Shown one piece after another: positions 39,464 through 43,722 of a stretch of DNA of 43,722 nt. Numbering within the stretch: the stretch's first letter is position 1; every line of letters starts with the position of its first letter. The notes under the pieces were generated by a model. The model ran no database searches. It saw nothing but the letters and a program-made list of their open reading frames with translations, and was not told the origin of the DNA. Location: contig NZ_JAEUOI010000015.1 in the NCBI RefSeq assembly GCF_016790145.1, positions 1 to 43,722 of the forward strand, in the 5' to 3' direction. This stretch comes from Propionivibrio sp. (GTDB lineage: Bacteria; Pseudomonadota; Gammaproteobacteria; Burkholderiales; Rhodocyclaceae). The translations under genes were made by a program, and so were the position numbers.

Positions 39464-39612
39464 GCGGCTGCAACCGCCGAAATCGGCCCCGATTGGACGT
39501 GTGGCTTCACGATTAAGGCGACAAAATCATCTTGAAGTACTTTGCGATGCGGCCCTCTGGATTCTCGTTTCAGGTCGCGCTTGAATTGCCCGGTTTGCTT
39601 AGTCGTCCGCAT
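39460..39612 (-). pseudogene. truncated YafQ-like toxin
   Basis: This 50-codon frame starts at an ATG inside the last codons of the DinJ-like antitoxin gene. It reads MRTTKQTGQFKRDLKRESRG followed by PHRKVLQDDFVALI, the N-terminus of a YafQ/RelE-family mRNA interferase. It then continues with unrelated residues (VKPHVQSGPISAVAAA) to a stop. The catalytic C-terminal half of about 45 residues is missing, so it cannot be an active toxin of this family. The break lies next to the brnT start, suggesting recombination between two toxin-antitoxin loci. Confidence 0.8.
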
Positions 39613-39859
39613 CGAGCACCGACTGCAAGTCGCTCAGGGTTACCGTCTCCAGATTGCCGCGTCGAGCTTCTTTCATCGCCGCTATCGTTTCGGCATTGGG
39701 TACCAAGGGGTCGAAAGGCAGTCTCTTCTCGCTGGCTACCCGAGTCAGCATGATCCGTAAGGCATCGGACACGGTAAGCCCCATGGCCGCCAGTACGGTG
39801 GAAGCCTCTTCTTTGATGTGCTCGTCAATTCGGGCACGGACAACAGCATTCGCAGGCAT
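39599..39859 (-). CDS. RelB/DinJ-family antitoxin
   Basis: This 86-residue protein has the RelB/DinJ ribbon-helix-helix N-terminus (VVRARIDEHIKEEASTVLAA followed by MGLTVSDALRIMLTRVASEK). The toxin-wrapping C-terminus is PFDPLVPNAETIAAMKEARR and so on to LDADD. It looks intact, with a good AAAGGAG site before the ATG. Its cognate toxin gene overlaps its 3' end but is truncated, so it is probably an orphan antitoxin and autoregulator. A near-palindromic operator-like site lies 20-41 bp upstream. Confidence 0.85.
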   Translation of the reverse strand: MPANAVVRARIDEHIKEEASTVLAAMGLTVSDALRIMLTRVASEKRLPFDPLVPNAETIAAMKEARRGNLETVTLSDLQSVLDADD

Positions 39860-39870
39860 TACAAACTCCT

Positions 39871-40113
39871 TTACTTTGTGTAGCTACATTGTAGTACACA
39901 GAAAAGATAGGCTTCGACGTGGCCGGCACCCATATCCGCCAGGGCCTCGCGAGTCAATCGGCTGCGCGGCTCTTCCTGGTCGATCCAGGCGGTCGACGCC
40001 GGTTTGACGATCCAGCCGCACGGACGTTCAAGGCGAGCGGCCAGTTGATCGACGTTTTCGGCAAGCGGCAGCGGCACGTGTGCAGTGCGTATTTCGGTGT
40101 CTATCGGTGCCAT
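39871..40113 (-). pseudogene. ribbon-helix-helix antitoxin with replaced C-terminus
   Basis: The first 66 residues (MAPIDTEIRTAHVPLPLAEN then VDQLAARLERPCGWIVKPAS and TAWIDQEEPRSRLTREALAD) match a CopG-type antitoxin normally paired with a ParE/RelE toxin. After MGAGHV the frame runs into EAYLFCVLQCSYTK, which is the promoter/operator DNA of the next antitoxin read through. The usual C-terminus and the partner toxin gene are absent. This is most likely the stump of another toxin-antitoxin module. Confidence 0.65.
39879..39900 (-). promoter_or_regulatory. operator-like inverted repeat upstream of dinJ-like gene
   Basis: A 22-bp near-palindrome begins GTGTA and ends TACAC, with internal TGTAGCTACA and TTGTAG. 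It sits just ahead of the RelB/DinJ-family antitoxin, where such ribbon-helix-helix proteins usually autorepress. It also lies within the aberrant 3' end of the upstream ribbon-helix-helix frame. Confidence 0.45.
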
Positions 40114-40153
40114 GTTTTGTCAGGGCTCGGTATCGAGCTTCAAGCGGCGAATA

Positions 40154-40339
40154 CTACGCGGCAACCTTGATGTCTTGCACAGGTTTTTTGGGTAGGGTAA
40201 CAAATATGCGGCCCTGGTTGCGCGCAAGGTCTTCCTTCTGCTTCAGTTCGGCAAAGATGCTGTCCGAATCAAAATGATGTGCCTCGGCATGTGCTTCGCG
40301 CAGCTTGCGCAATTCTTCAACTATCGGGTCTTGCCACAT
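40154..40339 (-). CDS. small partner of PIN-type toxin (antitoxin-like)
   Basis: This 61-residue protein begins MWQDPIVEELRKLREAHAEA and continues HHFDSDSIFAELKQKED, an amphipathic helical pattern found in small proteins encoded beside PIN-domain toxins. The C-terminus (IFVTLPKKPVQDIKVAA) is extended and basic. A strong CAGGAG lies 9-14 bases upstream of the ATG, and the start is 3 bp after the stop of the PIN gene. Function as antitoxin is inferred from the pairing only. Confidence 0.65.
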   Translation of the reverse strand: MWQDPIVEELRKLREAHAEAHHFDSDSIFAELKQKEDLARNQGRIFVTLPKKPVQDIKVAA

Positions 40340-40342
40340 GCT

Positions 40343-40818
40343 TCATTCTCCTGAATTAAGTAGTTCTTCCGGGGTGCCGATCAGCGCCGGCTCATAACCC
40401 GCACTTCGGCAGACTCGTTCGATTTTGCGGCGCATTTGTAAATTGGCGATATGTTTGCAATTCCAGGTCAGCAGGTAATCCATGCCGTGTACGGCGGCCG
40501 TGGCGATATGGTAAGCATCCTCAATTGCGCGGATGGGTATCGCCAGTTGGGCAACAAGTAAATCGCCGAGTTCTTTGGTGTCTGCACCCAGCGTCAGTGC
40601 AGGCAGATCAGCAAGGCATCCAGACGCGCTTTTGCGGCCGTGGTATCGCCTCGCGCCGCCTCTTCATGAACGAGCTGTGAAACATAGAATTCGTATTCCT
40701 GACGTTGTTGCCATAGGTCGTGGGTGATGGACTGGTGGGCAGCGACCAATATGTCACGGCTGGGCTGTGCCGTCAGGTAGCTGATGACGCTGGTTTCCAG
40801 ATAAATGCGTGGTTTCAG
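40343..40818 (-). pseudogene. PIN-domain (VapC-like) toxin, frameshifted
   Basis: The frame opens with KPRIYLETSVISYLTAQPSR, carrying the PIN-type N-terminal acidic strand, and runs to RLDALLICLH then a stop near 40600. Shifting by one base gives ALTLGADTKELGDLLVAQLA, then IEDAYHIATAAVHGMDYLLT with WNCKHIAN and the normal C-terminus up to 40343. One missing G in a GCCTTG(G)CTGAT context near 40607 explains the break. The expected ATG is also a CTG (40816-40818), exactly where GACCCC-AAA repeat DNA begins. It is probably inactive. Confidence 0.82.
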
Positions 40819-40826
40819 ACCCCAAA

Positions 40827-41678
40827 GACCCCAAAGGGGTCAGAGACATTTCCTTTTTTACTTTTCCGACTCGGTATTTTCATTTCCCTCTCCTCTTAGA
40901 ATCCAAAATCTGTTTGCCCTGGCAGCGGGTTCGTTACAGCCTCTTTCTCAGTGACTGGACGACCTCTTTGCCCGGTATTCCGCCGGATTCCCAATTGCCG
41001 ACAGATGCTTTCGGCAAATCGCTCGTTGCCCAAGGGCATCCCCAGGCGCAAGGCCTCACGTATCGTTTCTGCCGCTTCAGCATCAAGTTGCGGGCGGAAT
41101 AATTCCCGATAAGCCGCGCTGCGGGTTTCCGGTGAATTGCCAAGACTCTGATAGAGCAAGTGCGGGGTAAGCCGACGCTCGTGTTGCTGCAGGCCGTTGC
41201 TTCGATAGCTGCTGCAACGGTATTGTCCGGGATCGTCAACCATGCACGCCCTGACCGGATTGAGTTCGATATAGCGCTGGCAGGCCAGGAGATAGTCTTC
41301 GGCATGAATTACGCTGGATTTGTACCGCCCTTCCCAGAGGCTGCCTGTTCTCCGGTAGAAGCGGTTGACGTACTGCACATAACGACGAACGAGCGATTGC
41401 ATAAGCCGTGCTGCCGCTCCCGATGCAGCGGGGGTAAGCAACAAATGGACGTGGTTGGTCATGAGGGCGTAAGCATGTATGGCACAACCGCAAGCGCGAG
41501 ACGTTTCTTCCAGCCAGTGGAGGTAACAGTGGTAATCCTCCTCGGCAAAAAAACACGGCTCGCGGTTGATGCCGCGCTGGACAATATGCAAGGGGTAACC
41601 CTCAAGCAATACACGTGGACGACGGGGCATGGGTTTATGCTCGATGGCTTAAAAGGTTAATCACTCTGACCCCTTTGG
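40827..41678 (-). mobile_element. RAYT/REP element, copy 1
   Basis: A transposase gene is bounded by inverted terminal sequences: CCAAAGGGGTCAGAG (40831-40845) at the 3' side and CTCTGACCCCTTTGG (41664-41678) at the 5' side of the gene. The left end also contains the palindrome GACCCC-AAA-GGGGTC (40827-40841) and a preceding half-copy. I saw no target-site duplication. A second near-identical partial copy ends the window. Confidence 0.75.
40896..41630 (-). CDS. REP-associated tyrosine transposase (RAYT)
   Basis: This 244-residue Y1 transposase of the IS200-like/RAYT class is a single-strand DNA endonuclease associated with REP repeats. It shows LHIVQRGINREPCFF, the HUH-type metal site ALMTNHVHLLLTP (His60 and His62) and a likely nucleophile Tyr84 in QSLVRRYVQYVNRFYRR. 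The family-typical GSLWEGRYKSSVIHAEDYLL and CQRYIELNPVRACMV follow. The C-terminal about 80 residues form the variable helical extension. It looks intact and is nearly identical to the partial copy at the right edge. Confidence 0.9.
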   Translation of the reverse strand: MPRRPRVLLEGYPLHIVQRGINREPCFFAEEDYHCYLHWLEETSRACGCAIHAYALMTNHVHLLLTPAASGAAARLMQSLVRRYVQYVNRFYRRTGSLWEGRYKSSVIHAEDYLLACQRYIELNPVRACMVDDPGQYRCSSYRSNGLQQHERRLTPHLLYQSLGNSPETRSAAYRELFRPQLDAEAAETIREALRLGMPLGNERFAESICRQLGIRRNTGQRGRPVTEKEAVTNPLPGQTDFGF

Positions 41679-41954
41679 CTCAATATAATCGAACTTGCCG
41701 GGCTGACCAGTCACCGGCTTGCTGTAAACGGTCGCCCCGAACCCGGTATCCGGGTCGTCGAACCGTCTATCGACTCTCCAGTCGCTCAGGTCGGCGAACC
41801 AGGAGGAAGGCATTTGATCGCTGTATGGATCGCCGTTCTCGGTATCCAGGTAGTAGTTCAGAAAATCGTCAGGGGCGACACCTTTGACCGTGGTCTTGTA
41901 GGACTGGTCGCAGGCTACCAGAAGGGCATGCAGAAAACGATTGGTCAGGTTCAT
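41661..41954 (-). pseudogene. ORF truncated by RAYT/REP insertion
   Basis: This 97-codon frame begins MNLTNRFLHALLVACDQSYK and contains DDFLNYYLDTENGDPY and DDPDTGFGATVYSKPVTGQP. Its last residues (EPKGSE) and stop codon come from the REP terminal sequence of the RAYT element, so the native 3' part is gone. The phrase GFGATVYSK followed by a KFDYI strand resembles the start of secreted lipase-like or RTX-associated proteins, but I cannot assign it. It starts 15 bp downstream of the lipoprotein gene, so both were probably one operon. Confidence 0.65.
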
Positions 41955-41969
41955 GGCAAGTCTCCTTGT

Positions 41970-43112
41970 TCAATTCTTGGAACAGAAATCGACGATGCGG
42001 ACGAAGGATGTCCGGGGTTTCTCGCGGTAGGATTTGGCAGCTACCGCCAATTTACAACCGTCCGGGGAAAGGCCCATTTGGCCGGACAAATCAAAAATGC
42101 GCTTGAGTTCGCCGTTCAGCTTCAGCCACCAGCCGCCTTCACCTTGTTCGGTGCCCACGTTGCCATTGAAGTACAGACCTGCACGGGTAAGGGCGATGTC
42201 CATGGGAGGCAGCCATTTCCCATCCGGGATCGTTATCGTCTCGACCCGTCCGTTGGGTGTCATCAAATAGATTTGGTAAGGTGCCTTTCCTTCCATTAAG
42301 CCACCTATTAGCCCGCCGTTGTATGCTTTATCTCTTCGGCTAGACGGAACAATGAGATATTTGTTTGCCCATTCGGCGTAGCGGATGTACGAGCCCAGCG
42401 ACAACTCTTTCGCAAGGATCGGTAGTTCGATGGGCTCGGCTCGATCCGGTCGGTAAAGTTTTGACGGGTTTTCGAATGAGTGTTTTTCTGGAAGTCCGTC
42501 GCAGTATTGTTGTTTGCAGCTATGCACAAATATGTAGCCGTCTTCGGGGCGCAGGAACTTCGCCCCGACCGGAAAATGATCTTGCACCAAGGCCGCATGT
42601 TCGGGTCTCAGGCGCTTCTCCCGATCCACCCTGGGGCAGTCGGTGTAGGAACTGTTGTTATTAAAATCAGCATCGAACCTGTTACCGGGAGGCAACAGTT
42701 TTTCCTGTCCGAACATCCCTTCCATCTGTAAATCCTTGCTGTGATCGCCCCCCGATTTGTTGTAGATCGAGTAGGTGATAAAGCCCTGGTGGAAGCAAAA
42801 GCGGGAACCATCCCCCAAGTCGGCATGCCGAACATAAGTATTGTTCCGGGTGTCGAGGATGTACAGTCCTTTCTTCGGTTTGCCACTCTCGTCCAGAAGC
42901 TTGTCGTCAGGCGCATAGCCGGGGACGAAGACGTGGTCGTTGTCCAGCCAGTAGAGCCGCGGGCTGTCTGCCGTTTCCAGTCGCGATATTTTTTCGGTAT
43001 AACCCGGCCCAGAAGATTCGCAGCCCGACAACATCAGAACCAGACCCGCTAATCCGGCTAACAGCCCTTTGAATCGAGGCACCCAAGGTTCCAGAGCACG
43101 TCCATTTCTCAC
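41970..43112 (-). CDS. predicted lipoprotein of unknown function
   Basis: This 380-residue protein has a lipoprotein signal peptide: a basic start, the hydrophobic stretch GLLAGLAGLVLMLSGC with lipobox LSGC, and Ser residues after the Cys. The mature part is rich in Tyr, Pro, Gly and Asp with strand-like repeats (LYWLDNDHVFVPGY, KGLYILDTRNNTYV, GLSPDGCKLAVAAKS), suggesting a beta-propeller-like fold; this is an inference. I place the start at GTG 43112 because GGAGG lies at the right distance. The longer ATG frame (43145) would add a charged, non-signal N-terminus. Its start overlaps the stop of the RTX fragment (GTGA). Confidence 0.72.
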   Translation of the reverse strand: MRNGRALEPWVPRFKGLLAGLAGLVLMLSGCESSGPGYTEKISRLETADSPRLYWLDNDHVFVPGYAPDDKLLDESGKPKKGLYILDTRNNTYVRHADLGDGSRFCFHQGFITYSIYNKSGGDHSKDLQMEGMFGQEKLLPPGNRFDADFNNNSSYTDCPRVDREKRLRPEHAALVQDHFPVGAKFLRPEDGYIFVHSCKQQYCDGLPEKHSFENPSKLYRPDRAEPIELPILAKELSLGSYIRYAEWANKYLIVPSSRRDKAYNGGLIGGLMEGKAPYQIYLMTPNGRVETITIPDGKWLPPMDIALTRAGLYFNGNVGTEQGEGGWWLKLNGELKRIFDLSGQMGLSPDGCKLAVAAKSYREKPRTSFVRIVDFCSKN

Positions 43113-43371
43113 GCCGTCATCCTCCAATGCATGTCGTTCGCACAATTGCTCATGGCATTATGCACTACGCGACCCCGCAGAAGGTCATTACCGCGCTTGC
43201 CGTCCATCCGGTCGCTCACATTGGTTCCGACGATCGTGTTATTCCCCGCATCCCCCGCCAGATCGAACCCTCGTGCCAGGAGCTGCGCATAGCTCAGCAC
43301 CGTCCCGTCGGCAAACGCGAAGCGATCGATCGCCGGCGCATTGAGTGAGGCCAGCGCATCGCCGGGATTGC
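43109..43371 (-). pseudogene. RTX (calcium-binding) protein fragment
   Basis: The frame enters from the REP repeat and reads NPGDALASLNAPAIDRFAFA, then DGTVLSYAQLLARGFDLAGD and AGNNTIVGTNVSDRMDGKRG and NDLLRG. This is the haemolysin-type calcium-binding-related region followed by one to two RTX nonapeptides (GxxGNDxLxG-like). It then loses RTX character (RVVHNAMSNCANDMHW) and stops. Both the 5' part (cut at the REP at 43372) and the further RTX repeats and secretion signal are missing. An intact version would be a substrate of a type I secretion system. Confidence 0.78.
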
Positions 43372-43406
43372 GACCCCAAAGGGGTCAGTGCGACCCCAAA
43401 GGGGTC
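43372..43406. repeat. tandem REP palindromes
   Basis: Two copies of GACCCC-AAA-GGGGTC (43372-43386 and 43392-43406) lie 20 bp apart, separated by AGTGC. They precede the 3' end of the second RAYT copy and match the palindrome at 40827-40841. Confidence 0.85.
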
Positions 43407-43460
43407 AGAGACATTTCCTTTTTTACTTTTCCGACTCGGTATTTTCATTTCCCTCACCTC

Positions 43461-43722
43461 TTAGAATCCAAAATCCGTTTGCCCTGGCAGCGGGTTCGTT
43501 ACAGCCTCTTTCTCAGTGACTGGACGACCTCTTTGCCCGGTATTCCGCCGGATTCCCAATTGCCGACAGATGCTTTCGGCAAATCGCTCGCTGCCCAAGG
43601 GCATCCCCAGGCGCAAGGCCTCACGTATCGTTTCTGCCGCTTCAGCATCAAGTTGCGGGCGGAATAATTCCCGATAAGCCGCGCTGCGGGTTTCCGGTGA
43701 ATTGCCAAGACTCTGATAGAGC
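43461..43722 (-). CDS. RAYT transposase copy 2 (partial, runs off window)
   Basis: This is the C-terminal 86 or so codons of a second RAYT gene in the same orientation as copy 1, cut by the window edge. Over about 330 bp including the 3' flank I count three base differences from copy 1: one in the flank, one silent, and one that turns Asn to Ser in GMPLGNERF. The near identity indicates a recent duplication or ongoing gene conversion. Whether the rest of this copy is intact cannot be seen. Confidence 0.88.
   Translation of the reverse strand, partial: LYQSLGNSPETRSAAYRELFRPQLDAEAAETIREALRLGMPLGSERFAESICRQLGIRRNTGQRGRPVTEKEAVTNPLPGQTDFGF

Noticed and set aside
40827-43406. Possible CRISPR array from repeated GACCCC-AAA-GGGGTC units
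   Set aside because: There are only a few copies, at REP positions flanking RAYT genes, with no regular spacers and no cas genes.
43499-43708. 69-codon minus-strand frame near the right edge
   Set aside because: It is a shifted frame within the partial RAYT gene; the same shadow exists in copy 1 at 40934-41305.

Overview
The window looks like a chromosomal segment of a Betaproteobacterium, most likely Rhodocyclales (Dechloromonas / Azonexus / 'Candidatus Accumulibacter' type). This is judged from protein flavour and gene order (tpiA-secG-tRNA-Leu-nuoA-N; rlmE-ftsH-folP-glmM next to pst; carAB-greA); I could not run a database search. A conserved core lies between about 2.37 and 35.9 kb, almost all on the minus strand. 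It is flanked by degraded or accessory DNA on both sides.

Left flank (1-2389): about 660 bp with no convincing gene, then a secreted or membrane-anchored protein of unknown function (665-1504). After that comes a decayed membrane-protein pseudogene that looks like a DUF2157 N-terminus joined to a DUF4401 segment (about 1640-2389).

Core, read in the minus direction from 35.9 kb down: carA-carB, greA and a DUF4149 membrane protein; rlmE-ftsH-folP, with yhbY divergent from rlmE; a CYTH-CHAD protein; glmM; pstS-pstC-pstA-pstB; tpiA-secG-tRNA-Leu(GAG); the complete 14-gene complex I operon nuoA-nuoN; and a Nudix hydrolase. Several transcript ends are marked by good intrinsic terminators.

The most interesting core observation is a pair of Pho-box-like direct repeats, each two TGTAACA-type 7-mers on an 11-bp pitch. 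One sits in front of pstS, abutting the glmM stop codon. The other lies upstream of the CYTH-CHAD gene, which is inserted between folP and glmM. CYTH domains are triphosphate-processing folds and CHAD domains bind polyphosphate, so this suggests a PhoB-controlled phosphate-import plus polyphosphate-binding neighbourhood. No phoU, phoB, phoR or ppk is present in the window.

Right flank (36.0-43.7 kb): a glycosyltransferase and a type I secretion membrane-fusion protein (HlyD family) form an operon without its ABC exporter. Next is a cluster of toxin-antitoxin pieces: an intact-looking BrnT/BrnA pair, a RelB/DinJ antitoxin with a YafQ toxin cut to 50 codons, a ribbon-helix-helix antitoxin with a replaced C-terminus, and a frameshifted PIN (VapC-like) toxin with its small partner. 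The end of the window holds one full and one partial near-identical copy of a REP-associated tyrosine transposase (RAYT) with palindromic GACCCC-AAA-GGGGTC repeats. Between them lie a predicted lipoprotein, an ORF whose 3' end runs into the repeat, and an RTX (calcium-binding nonapeptide) protein fragment. The right flank therefore reads as an eroded RTX/type I secretion island rearranged by RAYT/REP activity.
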